From the IMG/VR virus record IMGVR_UViG_3300034791_000045, positions 1-27,600 of that record: a stretch of 27,600 nucleotides of DNA; one strand, written 5' to 3'. This DNA comes from a virus. The notes beneath the pieces are model-generated. The model was not told the DNA's origin, did no database searches, and saw only the letters and a list, made by a program, of their open reading frames with translations. The translations under genes and the position numbers were made by a program. Positions 8,061 through 14,510 of the stretch are shown in pieces. How positions within the stretch are numbered: position 1 is the first letter of the stretch; every line of letters starts with the position of its first letter.

Positions 8061-8254
8061 AAGTTATTTATTTCTTGTTTAACTTCTGTCCAATATTTTA
8101 TCTCATCATTAGAAGATGAATGACCTACGTTCCATAAAGATTCTAATATCTCATCTACACAAATTAATGCACATTGTTTGGCTTGTGGAACTCTACCTTC
8201 ATAAATTTGTAGGAACTTATTTACTAACTCTATTGATTTTTCTTTTGGTGTCAT
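8057..8254 (-). CDS. small duplicated protein A, 65 aa
   Basis: Starts MTPKEKSIELVNKFLQIYEG and shares with its neighbour the CALICVDE core and the YW-EVKQEIN-L C-terminus. It differs by a shorter N-terminal part and a longer linker (SLWNVGHSSSNDEI) between core and tail. The pair is a tandem duplication with divergence in the linker. All-helical, soluble, of unknown role. Confidence 0.75.
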   Translation of the reverse strand: MTPKEKSIELVNKFLQIYEGRVPQAKQCALICVDEILESLWNVGHSSSNDEIKYWTEVKQEINNL

Positions 8255-8257
8255 AAT

Positions 8258-8446
8258 TTATATTAATTTATCACTTAAATCTTGAATCCATTGTCTTAAC
8301 CTATTTTTATTGCAAGTGCAAACCTCTTGGTACTTGTGATTGAAATACTTTGCGTGTAATCTACACATTGTTTTGAAGTCTTCATTACTCATTTTAGATG
8401 TAATTCTTTCTTTAACTCCGTTCCATATTAATTTATCTTCTACCAT
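8258..8446 (-). CDS. hypothetical protein, 62 aa
   Basis: Starts MVEDKLIWNGVKERITSKMS, with CRLHAKYFNH, then C-x-C-NKNRLRQWIQDL. Three cysteines and two histidines in the middle could bind metal but the spacing does not match a standard zinc finger. The start overlaps the TAG of the gene upstream by 7 bases. No family recognised. Confidence 0.65.
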   Translation of the reverse strand: MVEDKLIWNGVKERITSKMSNEDFKTMCRLHAKYFNHKYQEVCTCNKNRLRQWIQDLSDKLI

Positions 8447-8571
8447 AATTCAATATCGTTTAAGTTGTTTTGTCTTTCATCACACCCACAATCATTACCA
8501 AATACTTTTTTAACTAACCATTTAATTCCAGTATAATATGTAATGCGTTCTATTAAATCTCCTAACTTCAT
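8440..8571 (-). CDS. small Cys-rich-core protein, 43 aa
   Basis: Starts MKLGDLIERITYYTGIKWLV and has VFGNDCGCDERQNNLN before ending in TAG. The pattern T-GI-x-x-hV-x-x-x-x-G-x-DCGC-x-x-RQ-x-x-LN is one I have seen in tiny proteins of Bacteroidota phages. Its ATG shares one base with the TAA of the sigma-like gene, and its stop overlaps the next start. Function unknown. Confidence 0.7.
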   Translation of the reverse strand: MKLGDLIERITYYTGIKWLVKKVFGNDCGCDERQNNLNDIELW

Positions 8572-9047
8572 TATTTTTCTATTATTTTATCTCTTAACTT
8601 TTGCTTTGTTTTTCTATAAGTATTATACAAAGAATGATAAGTTATATTTGTTTTGTTTGATAGTTCTGTAATTGAATATTCTCCTTGTATTAATTCAAAT
8701 ACTTTTTTATCGTACCAATGAACATTATCTAATTCTTCAAGTACAATATCATTTGCTCCATCAAAATCTACATATTCTCCAGATTCAATATCTAAAACTA
8801 AATCAATTGAAACCTTTTTTTCTTTTGTTTGTCTGTTCTTCATTTGTAGGAATGAAGTTTTAAGCGTTAAATATATATAGTAATAGTTTACATCGTCTCC
8901 GTAAGCAATGTTTAAACCTTTTTTAAGCATCGTTCCAATAATAACGTACATATTACCTACAATATCTTCTGCTTCGTCTTGTGTGCATCCGAATTTTAAG
9001 ACTGTATTAATCCATTTATTGTGTGAAGCGTAAATCTTTTCTAACAT
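8571..9047 (-). CDS. sigma-70-like transcription factor, 158 aa
   Basis: The N-terminal part (residues 20-70) resembles sigma region 2: CTQDEAEDIVGNMYVIIGTM carries the D-x-A-E-D-hV pattern that binds RNA polymerase. The C-terminal part (about 122-152) has a region 4-type helix-turn-helix: YSITELSNKTNITYHSLYNT followed by RKTKQKLRD. The linker is acidic. In the family such proteins redirect host RNA polymerase. Here the gene is preceded by its own candidate promoter and precedes the small genes, terminase and tail genes, which suggests a late switch. Region 2 is divergent, so it could instead be a sigma-like anti- or co-factor. Confidence 0.75.
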   Translation of the reverse strand: MLEKIYASHNKWINTVLKFGCTQDEAEDIVGNMYVIIGTMLKKGLNIAYGDDVNYYYIYLTLKTSFLQMKNRQTKEKKVSIDLVLDIESGEYVDFDGANDIVLEELDNVHWYDKKVFELIQGEYSITELSNKTNITYHSLYNTYRKTKQKLRDKIIEK

Positions 9048-9062
9048 ATAATATAATTTATA

Positions 9063-9108
9063 TAAATATACAATATATTAAACGTAAAAAGTTGTTTACT
9101 TGTTAACA
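9063..9108 (-). promoter_or_regulatory. candidate promoter and upstream element for the sigma-like gene
   Basis: On the minus strand TATATTTA (9070-9063), one base from the Bacteroidota -7 consensus TAnnTTTG, sits about 15 bases before the ATG at 9047. About 25 bp upstream is TGTTAACAAGTAAA (9108-9095). The same two blocks (14 bp and 15 bp, with a 16 vs 17 bp spacer) occur in the other control region at 18818-18863. A canonical -33 TTTG is missing, so the upstream block may bind an activator. Confidence 0.5.
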
Positions 9109-9191
9109 GAAAGATTGATTTGAAAAAAGAATATAATATGCCCAAAGCACATATCATTGTATTTATATGGTCTAATATATTTTGATAAAGA

Positions 9192-9212
9192 TGTATGTAG
9201 CTATTACATACA
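9192..9212. repeat. perfect inverted repeat in the 9.1-9.3 kb control region
   Basis: TGTATGTA, a 5-base loop GCTAT, then TACATACA. It has no T-tract on either side, so it is not a standard terminator. It lies mid-way in the 275-bp gene-free stretch between the HTH gene and the sigma-like gene and could be an operator or part of an origin. Confidence 0.5.
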
Positions 9213-9282
9213 ACTTAATATATAAGTATAATTATATAATGCTTTTTAAACCACAATTTATTCTTTTTACTATATTATTTTC

Positions 9283-9320
9283 TTATAGTTAAATGTTATA
9301 CTATAAATAAAACTTATAGT
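9283..9320. repeat. three TTATAGT boxes in alternating orientation
   Basis: TTATAGT at 9283-9289, its reverse complement ACTATAA at 9300-9306, and TTATAGT again at 9314-9320. The last two form a 7-bp stem with a 7-base loop just after the stop of the HTH-like gene. They may be binding sites of that protein or a weak hairpin at its 3' end. Confidence 0.4.
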
Positions 9321-9322
9321 TA

Positions 9323-9880
9323 TTACCAAGCACTACTTGTTATATCATCGCTGCTTTCAATTACTTCACATTTATCTTTAGACTTCCAATCCCAAGACTT
9401 AACCCTTAAATTTACTATTTCATATACTTCATCTCTTCTATATGATGGCAAGCTATTTATAAGCAGTTGTAAGGCATCGTTTTCTTTTTTAGGTAAAATA
9501 CCTTTAACTCTATTATTTAATTCATCTGCCTTATCTTTAATCTTATTATCAAGTAATTTAAATTCTTCTATCTTGTCATCAAAGTAAATATTATAAACGT
9601 TTCTAAAATCTGAATAGTTATGATAATATAAATCAATTTTACGAATTGCGTGATACACTGCAACTCTTGTTCTTTTAATTCGTTTAGTCCAGAAAAAGTC
9701 TTCAATTTGTCTATCATTCATATAATTGAAATCCATTAATACTTTGTAAAGTAATGCTCTAAAATATGCATCTATTGGTTTTCTTGATAATGATAATGCA
9801 TCAACTCCAGATAGTTCTTGAAAGTCTTCTAATATTTTATTTGCATCTGCAATACTGTAATCTTTATTCTTGTTTGCCAT
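9323..9880 (-). CDS. putative DNA-binding protein with DnaA domain IV-like HTH, 185 aa
   Basis: Residues about 40-85 (RALLYKVLMDFNYMNDRQIE, then TKRIKRTRVAVYHAIRKIDL) fit the layout of the DnaA C-terminal domain: a first helix, a turn with the D-x-x-I-x-x-hF pattern, and a helix starting R-x-R-x-x-V-x-H-A-I-x-K-I, in which DnaA has its DNA-contacting residues. The rest is charged and helical. No AAA+ domain is present, so it is not DnaA itself. It could recognise the phage origin or act as a regulator. A gene-free stretch with repeated boxes follows it directly, which would suit either role. Confidence 0.5.
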   Translation of the reverse strand: MANKNKDYSIADANKILEDFQELSGVDALSLSRKPIDAYFRALLYKVLMDFNYMNDRQIEDFFWTKRIKRTRVAVYHAIRKIDLYYHNYSDFRNVYNIYFDDKIEEFKLLDNKIKDKADELNNRVKGILPKKENDALQLLINSLPSYRRDEVYEIVNLRVKSWDWKSKDKCEVIESSDDITSSAW

Positions 9881-9893
9881 AATTGTTTTTTAT

Positions 9894-10268
9894 TTATATT
9901 TTATTTGCACCAGCTTTGATTAATATTTTATCTGATATACTTGTAATTCTCTTTGGGTCTTTTGTGTAAGCAACAAATACTTCTTGCAGTTTATTGAACT
10001 CGTTAAAGTCAAACTTTAAAAATTCATCTATAAAAACTAAATTGTTTTGTATTATAGTACTTCCTACTTTATCGCCATCTAAATCATAAACTTTATCAAA
10101 GAACTCTAATTCTATTTTTAATAAGTCTTCTAATGTTCTTGAAACATTTTTTTTAGTTGTTTGTCTAAATACTCCTAAATGCTTTGTTTCTTCAAGGTAA
10201 TGATTATTGATGTAACTTGATAAGATTGCACCACTTACTTTTATTAATTGTTTTTTTGTTAATTCCAT
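9894..10268 (-). CDS. hypothetical protein, 124 aa
   Basis: Starts MELTKKQLIKVSGAILSSYI and ends KDPKRITSISDKILIKAGANKI. Predominantly helical, with an acidic centre (LEFFDKVYDLDGDK) and no membrane segment. It lies between the broken methyltransferase and the HTH-like gene with short spacers on both sides and is presumably co-transcribed. No family recognised. Confidence 0.6.
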   Translation of the reverse strand: MELTKKQLIKVSGAILSSYINNHYLEETKHLGVFRQTTKKNVSRTLEDLLKIELEFFDKVYDLDGDKVGSTIIQNNLVFIDEFLKFDFNEFNKLQEVFVAYTKDPKRITSISDKILIKAGANKI

Positions 10269-10271
10269 ATT

Positions 10272-10916
10272 TTAAAACATTGTTATTTGTTTAGTATCTT
10301 GTTTTTGTATTCCTAATACTGTTTCTAATATTGTTTTACCAGCTTCGTAGTCTACTAGGTTTCTTCCTATTTTTCTCTTATTTTGTTCTCCTTTGTATTT
10401 ACTTAAATCTATTTTATGGTGTTCTTCAAGTTGTGGCAGTTGCCATTCTCTTATTTTAGCATCCCTTTCTTTAAAATTAGGCAGCAAAAAATTAGTCCAA
10501 TATAAATGCCTACCTCTTTTTTTAGCTGCGATTAAAGGTTCGTAATAAGGAATTACATTTTCAACAACATACTTGCCCTTGTAGTAACTATCTAAAAAAA
10601 TAATCTCTTCGTAAAGTTTCATATCAGGATAATGTGGTTTCCAACTTTCTCTTGTGTATTGGCTTATATTTATTTTACTATGCGTTGGACAAGGTGGAGA
10701 ACTCCATATAAAATCAAACTCTTTGTAATGGTCTAATAAATATTGGTGTGCATCTGCTACAATTACAGTATCATTTGGAAACCTTTCCTGGTATAATCTT
10801 GCTAACTCTGGGTCTAACTCCACAGCGGTTACTTCAATATCTTCTTTTACTTCGTTCTACTTGTATCGGTTGCCACCTAAACAAGCATATAGATTTAATA
10901 TTTTGTATTTTTCCAT
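10272..10916 (-). pseudogene. DNA cytosine-5 methyltransferase interrupted by an amber codon
   Basis: Reading from ATG at 10916, codons 1-19 give MEKYKILNLYACLGGNRYK, the AdoMet-binding motif I region of this methyltransferase type. Codon 20 is TAG (10859-10857), and the same frame continues NEVKEDIEVTAVELDPELAR for 194 more codons to TAA at 10272. Relatives have Trp after RYK, so TGG to TAG is the likely change. Downstream are the catalytic SSPPCPTHS loop (Cys76 of the full frame) and the YVVENV motif IV. A product restarted at the GTG at 10823 would lack motif I and should be inactive. The ATG shares one base with the previous stop (TAATG). Alternatives are a sequencing error or host amber suppression; recoding of TAG is unlikely since other genes here end in TAG. 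Confidence 0.8.
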
Positions 10917-11230
10917 TATCTAATATAATATGATGTTTGTTCTTGATACTTTTCTTCTTCGTAATATCTTTTAGTTAAATCAATTTCTTCTTCTAATAAG
11001 CCATCAAGATAATTGTAAATAAAATCTACATCTTCACTTGTAAATTCTATTTCATCTTCTGCATTCCATATTTCTGCTTTTAAAACACCCTCTTTAAGAT
11101 TTAAGTCTATAACATAAGTACTACTATCAAAAGATAAAGTTACTTCATTAGGAAGCGGATATTGATAACTTCCAGTTGTTTCGTATGATGGTTCTATTGT
11201 TTCTATAAGAACTTGTATTGCTTCTGTCAT
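10916..11230 (-). CDS. acidic hypothetical protein, 104 aa
   Basis: Strongly acidic, starting MTEAIQVLIETIEPSYETTG, with alternating strands in the middle (YVIDLNLKEGVLKAEIWNAE) and a Glu/Lys-rich C-terminus. Beta-alpha pattern, no membrane part. Its stop overlaps the start of the methyltransferase gene by one base, so the two are translationally coupled. An acidic partner next to a methyltransferase could be a DNA mimic or an inhibitor, but nothing in the sequence proves it. Confidence 0.6.
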   Translation of the reverse strand: MTEAIQVLIETIEPSYETTGSYQYPLPNEVTLSFDSSTYVIDLNLKEGVLKAEIWNAEDEIEFTSEDVDFIYNYLDGLLEEEIDLTKRYYEEEKYQEQTSYYIR

Positions 11231-11233
11231 AAT

Positions 11234-11350
11234 CTATCTTGTAAATAATTTAATAATCATTGATAAAAACATTAGCACTAAATAACATACTAACATTGTC
11301 ATAACTAAATAAAGCATAAACTCTGCAAAATATTCAATTGCTCTTTTCAT
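11234..11350 (-). CDS. small membrane protein, 38 aa
   Basis: Starts MKRAIEYFAEFMLYLVMTML; about 25 continuous hydrophobic residues (FMLYLVMTML through MFLSMII) form one membrane helix, with a basic C-terminus (KLFTR). Ends in TAG. The ATG starts one base after the stop of the previous micro-ORF. Role unknown. Confidence 0.5.
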   Translation of the reverse strand: MKRAIEYFAEFMLYLVMTMLVCYLVLMFLSMIIKLFTR

Positions 11351-11351
11351 A

Positions 11352-11447
11352 TTAAATGTTTATTGTGATTAATATTATTACTATAATTGACATTACTACT
11401 AAATGTACTTGGTTTGATAATACTTGGTCTTGTTTACTTTTTTTCAT
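11352..11447 (-). CDS. small membrane peptide, 31 aa
   Basis: MKKSKQDQVLSNQVHLVVMS then a hydrophobic IIVIILITINI end. One predicted membrane segment at the C-terminus with a polar N-terminus. It is packed tightly against the next membrane micro-ORF and preceded by an A-rich leader. Coding is supported by spacing only. Confidence 0.4.
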   Translation of the reverse strand: MKKSKQDQVLSNQVHLVVMSIIVIILITINI

Positions 11448-11462
11448 CTTGTTTGTTTTAAT

Positions 11463-11478
11463 GGGGTTTTTACACCCC
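11463..11478 (-). promoter_or_regulatory. short GC hairpin in a leader
   Basis: GGGGT and ACCCC pair around a 6-base loop (GGGGTTTTTACACCCC). No T-tract follows on the minus strand, so it is not an intrinsic terminator. A similar TGTAAAAACCCC sequence on the minus strand precedes the gene at 18299-18439, where the partner bases are changed and no hairpin can form. Confidence 0.4.
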
Positions 11479-11485
11479 TTTGTTT

Positions 11486-11656
11486 TTATTGCATTGATTT
11501 TGGTACAAAGAAATTAGGGTTTGTTTCTCTTAATTGAATTTGAACCTTTTCCAATCCATCAAAACCAATTTTACTGATATTTCTTTGAGCCAACCCCCAA
11601 ACTCTAATTGATGCTTCTTTTTTTGCTGCTTTTAATAAAATTGTTAATGTTGTCAT
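11486..11656 (-). CDS. hypothetical protein, 56 aa, first gene after a promoter
   Basis: Starts MTTLTILLKAAKKEASIRVW and ends with FVPKSMQ. Basic helical protein. The ATG at 11656 is preceded by a leader of about 20 bases running from the candidate promoter at 11680-11710. The similar leader and promoter of the early gene at 18483-18650 suggest both are expressed together. No family recognised. Confidence 0.6.
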   Translation of the reverse strand: MTTLTILLKAAKKEASIRVWGLAQRNISKIGFDGLEKVQIQLRETNPNFFVPKSMQ

Positions 11657-11679
11657 AATATTTGTTTTTAATTATACAT

Positions 11680-11743
11680 CAAATATACAACGTCTTTTTA
11701 GTTTATGAACTATCTTTTAACAAACTTTAACATTTCTTTAACA
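11680..11743 (-). promoter_or_regulatory. promoter P2 with three phased TTTAACA repeats
   Basis: On the minus strand TATATTTG (11687-11680) matches the Bacteroidota -7 box TAnnTTTG. The -33 position (11710-11707) reads GTTC, a weak match to TTTG. A stretch AACTAAAAAGACGTTG precedes the -7 box and recurs, with one change, in P1 at 18674-18704. Just upstream are three TTTAACA copies (plus strand 11716-11722, 11726-11732, 11737-11743) spaced 10 and 11 bases, one helical turn each. Confidence 0.65.
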
Positions 11744-11757
11744 TTTAGACATAAAAA

Positions 11758-11780
11758 AAGGATAGCTATTTGCCACCCTT
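11758..11780 (-). terminator. intrinsic terminator after the DUF5664-like gene
   Basis: On the minus strand AAGGGTGGC pairs with GCTATCCTT (9 pairs with two G-T wobbles) around a 5-base loop and is followed by seven T. It lies about 25 bases after the stop at 11804 and just before promoter P2, marking a transcript boundary. Confidence 0.7.
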
Positions 11781-11803
11781 ATAAATATTATTAAAAGTTT
11801 TTA

Positions 11804-12154
11804 TTATCTATTCTCTAAATATATCTGTAAAGATGCCAATGCCCTCCAAGCAACCTTTGCTAAATGCAATATTCCATCTTCATCAACTGGATTCTTTGAA
11901 TGGTCTATTAAATGCCTGACTAAAGCATCTTCATTATCAAAACTTTTATTCTTATCCCAGTATAATTTATCTCCTTGATTATGTTGTTTCTGTCCAGCTA
12001 AACTACATTTAGCAACTTCTTTTAAAGCATCTGGAAAATAAGTAAGAACACCAGAATATACTGGCACACCTTTTCTATCATCTTTTTGTTCTTCAAGTTC
12101 TAACTCCTTATTAAATGTTTTTGTTATTTCTAATAATTTTTCTAAACTATTCAT
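11804..12154 (-). CDS. DUF5664-like dATP/dGTP diphosphohydrolase-type protein, 116 aa
   Basis: The pattern matches the DUF5664 family often annotated as dATP/dGTP diphosphohydrolase: TYFPDALKEVAKCSLAGQKQHN, then W-x-x-x-x-SFDNEDALVRHLIDH and a C-terminal DEDGILHLAKVAWRALASLQ. The conserved Glu, His, Asp and His residues of these helices (AL-EVA, RHL, D-DG-LH-A-VAWRALA) are present. Some relatives help phages that replace dA with another base, but neither PurZ nor other biosynthetic genes are in this window, so a general nucleotide-pool role is more likely. A purine-rich RBS (AAGGAAGAAGAA) precedes the ATG. Terminator follows. Confidence 0.7.
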   Translation of the reverse strand: MNSLEKLLEITKTFNKELELEEQKDDRKGVPVYSGVLTYFPDALKEVAKCSLAGQKQHNQGDKLYWDKNKSFDNEDALVRHLIDHSKNPVDEDGILHLAKVAWRALASLQIYLENR

Positions 12155-12168
12155 TTCTTCTTCCTTTT

Positions 12169-12228
12169 TTAATTTTTTTTTATTTCTAATTCTAATTCTT
12201 TTTCTAAATGTTTTTCTAAACTGTTCAT
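12169..12228 (-). CDS. possible leader peptide, 19 aa, duplicated start of the next gene
   Basis: MNSLEKHLEKELELEIKKN resembles the first 25 residues of the DUF5664-like protein (MNSLEKLLEITKTFNKELEL). A 5' duplication of the gene, perhaps giving a leader peptide that affects translation, is the simplest reading. Coding is not proven. Confidence 0.3.
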   Translation of the reverse strand: MNSLEKHLEKELELEIKKN

Positions 12229-12231
12229 ATT

Positions 12232-12471
12232 TTATTTGTTTTTATCGTATTTGTAAATTTTAGTGTATAAATCCCAAATTGCTTGGAATGATTGTTCTTT
12301 AGTAAACTCTTTACCTTTCATATAATATTGTCCGTTATCGTCTAAAGAATAAAAGATTTTAAATTTAGTTCCGAAAACTTTTGGGTATATTTTAAATCCT
12401 TTTTTAAAACAATATCTCATAGCTGTGTAATTACAATTTCTAATATATATATCTTTTTTCGATTTACCCAT
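12232..12471 (-). CDS. hypothetical protein, 79 aa
   Basis: Basic, starts MGKSKKDIYIRNCNYTAMRY, with CFKKGFKIYPKVFGTKFKIF and YMKGKEFTKEQSFQAIWDLY. The pattern of aromatic residues (F/Y-x-x-GF-IYP, then FKI and a C-terminal helix) recurs in small proteins of Bacteroidota phages. It overlaps the gene before it by 8 bases. Perhaps nucleic-acid binding given its charge; function unknown. Confidence 0.65.
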   Translation of the reverse strand: MGKSKKDIYIRNCNYTAMRYCFKKGFKIYPKVFGTKFKIFYSLDDNGQYYMKGKEFTKEQSFQAIWDLYTKIYKYDKNK

Positions 12472-12664
12472 CTAAATTCAAATCTTCAAGTAATGTTATT
12501 AGTTCTAATGCTTTTTCAACTCCTTTTGCTTCGCACATTCTTCTTGCCTCTAATAAATAAAGCCAATATTCGTACACATCATTTTTGTCTTTTGTTTGAT
12601 AGTAACTATCTACACAACTATTATAAGCAACTGAATTTAATTGATTGCATTGTCTTTTCTCCAT
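12464..12664 (-). CDS. hypothetical protein, 66 aa
   Basis: Starts MEKRQCNQLNSVAYNSCVDS; helical, with EYWLYLLEARRMCEAKGVEK and an acidic end (LLEDLNLDG). The ATG lies four bases after the RecE-like gene's stop. No domain recognised. It lies in the recombination operon but nothing links it to recombination. Confidence 0.6.
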   Translation of the reverse strand: MEKRQCNQLNSVAYNSCVDSYYQTKDKNDVYEYWLYLLEARRMCEAKGVEKALELITLLEDLNLDG

Positions 12665-12668
12665 AACT

Positions 12669-13436
12669 TTAAAGTTCTAAATTATTATCATAAAATTCTT
12701 TATTATCAATATACTTTTTATAATTGTCAGTTGCTATTTTTAACTTTTCATAACCACCAGCAATAAATTCATCTGATAATGTAACAAATTCAACTTCCTT
12801 TGTCTGTTTATCAACGACAACGTAATTAAATTCAAACGCTCCAAACAATTCTAAATATAGTGCAGCTTGTAAATCATAATTGTAAAGTAATGCAGATTCT
12901 GAAAACTTACTTATATCACTTGTAGTTTTTAAATCTACAACAATTCCTTGTAAAAGTATATCCGCTTTTCCTCTAAATGGTAAATCTTTATAATAGCCTA
13001 TTTCTGGCACTTCAAATTCTGCTTGTGTTACTAACCTACTAAAGTCTTTATTATTTAGCACCGCTTCTGCAACTGCCTTACATCTATTTAATTCAGCTAA
13101 TGTGTAAACTGTTTGTGGTAATTGTTCTTCAACTGCTAATTTATATGCCTTACTTCCTTTGGTACTTTCTATAATTGTTAGTTCATCTATTCTATGTGGC
13201 TCTAAACTTAACAAATGAATAAGCCTACCATCTCTAAACGGTTGTGGTTCTTTATCCTTTGGTGGTTTATTTAACATTGCAACGTATGCTTCTGGAGATT
13301 CCAAAAGACTTTTACAACTTGATGAAGATAAAGCGTGTTTACCAAGATAACCGTAGTAAAACGTATCATCCATCATTTTAAGTAATATTTCTTCTTTGTT
13401 AAATACTTCCTTGTTTAATAGTGTGATTGATTTCAT
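12669..13436 (-). CDS. RecE-like exonuclease (PD-(D/E)XK, exodeoxyribonuclease VIII/DUF3799 type)
   Basis: The 255-residue protein carries the motifs of the Cas4/RecE-like nuclease fold: GRLIHLLSLEP (His74), the first acidic residue in FRGKADILL (Asp159), the catalytic D-x-K in VVDLKTT (Asp168/Lys170), and YDLQAALYL (Gln190), which places a fourth active-site side chain. In the family these enzymes degrade the 5' strand of double-stranded ends and work with a single-strand annealing protein, here the ERF protein at 17421-17975. It is shorter than E. coli RecE, as in phage members, with no N-terminal extra domain. Substrate and partner are inferred from family. Confidence 0.85.
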   Translation of the reverse strand: MKSITLLNKEVFNKEEILLKMMDDTFYYGYLGKHALSSSSCKSLLESPEAYVAMLNKPPKDKEPQPFRDGRLIHLLSLEPHRIDELTIIESTKGSKAYKLAVEEQLPQTVYTLAELNRCKAVAEAVLNNKDFSRLVTQAEFEVPEIGYYKDLPFRGKADILLQGIVVDLKTTSDISKFSESALLYNYDLQAALYLELFGAFEFNYVVVDKQTKEVEFVTLSDEFIAGGYEKLKIATDNYKKYIDNKEFYDNNLEL

Positions 13437-13440
13437 TGTC

Positions 13441-13833
13441 TTATTTTAATTTAATTGCTTTTATTACTTGTAATTCTGTTATCTCTTTCTTAACCCAAAT
13501 ACGCTTTTTAAATTCAGTTGTGGCTGGTAATGATTTTTTAAACCATTTTATATCTATTTCGTTTAAGTTAAATAAATATATTCCCTCTGGTGTGCTATTA
13601 ATGTAAATTGGTATATCTAAATTCTTATTTGATTCCAATAACATAGCATCGTATTTACCTTTTTCTAATATTAATGTATCGTAATGTTTTCGTCTACATT
13701 TCAACTCTATTCTATTTTGAGTTTCAATATCGTAGCAATCCCATCTTGAAATTGGATTTTTACTGTTTACTAATGTTTTGTAATGATTGTTACTCAACCA
13801 CTCGAATAAATCCTTTTCTTTCCAGTTTTGCAT
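13441..13833 (-). CDS. putative PD-(D/E)XK nuclease, 130 aa
   Basis: Starts MQNWKEKDLFEWLSNNHYKT. The sequence SRWDCYDIETQNRIELKCRR has Asp32 followed eleven residues later by Glu43-x-Lys45, the signature of the PD-(D/E)XK fold. After that come a helix (GKYDAMLLES) and strands (IPIYINSTPEGIYLFNL) in the expected order. Such small phage nucleases are Holliday-junction resolvases or restriction-like enzymes. The fold call is good, the role unknown. It sits between the RecE-like exonuclease and a second putative nuclease. Confidence 0.7.
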   Translation of the reverse strand: MQNWKEKDLFEWLSNNHYKTLVNSKNPISRWDCYDIETQNRIELKCRRKHYDTLILEKGKYDAMLLESNKNLDIPIYINSTPEGIYLFNLNEIDIKWFKKSLPATTEFKKRIWVKKEITELQVIKAIKLK

Positions 13834-13857
13834 ATATTGTAAATATATGGATTTTAT

Positions 13858-14298
13858 TTAAAATAAAAGTTGTTGATTTTTTATTTTTAATTTAAAGTTT
13901 AAATGATTTTCAACGCTAAAGAATTGTTTTATTTCTTCATCATTACATAGCATAAAAAAATCTTTTATATAATCAGCTTTTTCATTTTGATTTTTAACTT
14001 CGTTTAAAGGTTTTATTTCATAAACTTTTGTTTTGTTGTTTAATATATTTCCTTTTTCATTCAAATCGTTTATAACGATATAACAATAAAAATCTTTTGA
14101 AGCTAACATACTATAACCTCTTAAAGAAGCTATTGAAGTTTTATCACTTGATTTTTTATGGTCAAATAAAATTTTTGTTTCACAACCTAATTTATAAAGA
14201 AAACAATCAACGTCTATAATAGTTCTTTTTTTATCTAATAAATTACTTAATTTAGCATTGAAACAATTGTTTTGGTAAGTGTATTCGTATTTTTTCAT
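13858..14298 (-). CDS. unknown protein with possible D-x(8)-E-x-K nuclease motif, 146 aa
   Basis: The segment TIIDVDCFLYKLGCETKILF has Asp31 and, nine residues on, Glu40-x-Lys42, compatible with a PD-(D/E)XK core; HKKSSDKTSIASLRGYSMLA and FYCYIVINDL follow in a suitable order of helix and strand. The motif is short and could be fortuitous. The ATG overlaps the stop of the DUF3850-like gene by four bases (ATGA), so it belongs to the ABC-GNAT cassette. The DNA is markedly more AT-rich than its surroundings, a sign of separate origin. Confidence 0.5.
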   Translation of the reverse strand: MKKYEYTYQNNCFNAKLSNLLDKKRTIIDVDCFLYKLGCETKILFDHKKSSDKTSIASLRGYSMLASKDFYCYIVINDLNEKGNILNNKTKVYEIKPLNEVKNQNEKADYIKDFFMLCNDEEIKQFFSVENHLNFKLKIKNQQLLF

Positions 14299-14510
14299 AT
14301 TCCAAGTATTAATATGTTATCTATATTATAAATAGATAAATCGTTTATATATTTTATTTCTTTTTTAATAACTTCTTTTGTTTTTAAATTTTCAAGAATT
14401 AAGATGTCTTTAATTTTATAATCTCTATTACATCTTCTTATTTCAAATGTTTTAATATTTGATTTTATATCTTTAAAATATTTATCTTGTATTTCTAAAA
14501 AATGCATCAT
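14295..14510 (-). CDS. DUF3850/ASCH-like domain protein, 71 aa
   Basis: Starts MMHFLEIQDKYFKDIKSNIK and continues TFEIRRCNRDYKIKDILILE. The pattern HFLEI-x-x-x-YF-x-x-h-x-x-x-x-K-x-FEIR-x-x-R-x-Y-hxh-x-D-I-L-h-L is that of DUF3850, a short relative of the ASCH/PUA-like fold. The conserved Lys-Thr-Phe-Glu-Ile-Arg and Asp-Ile-Leu-Ile-Leu-Glu are present. Known ASCH proteins bind RNA or hydrolyse modified bases; what DUF3850 does in phages is unclear. It overlaps the ABC-GNAT gene and the next gene by four bases each. Confidence 0.75.
   Translation of the reverse strand: MMHFLEIQDKYFKDIKSNIKTFEIRRCNRDYKIKDILILENLKTKEVIKKEIKYINDLSIYNIDNILILGI

Noticed and set aside
10857-10859. TAG recoded as an amino acid, as in some crAss-like phages
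   Set aside because: Other genes with clear neighbours end in TAG (2784, 6104, 8440, 11234), so TAG acts as a stop.
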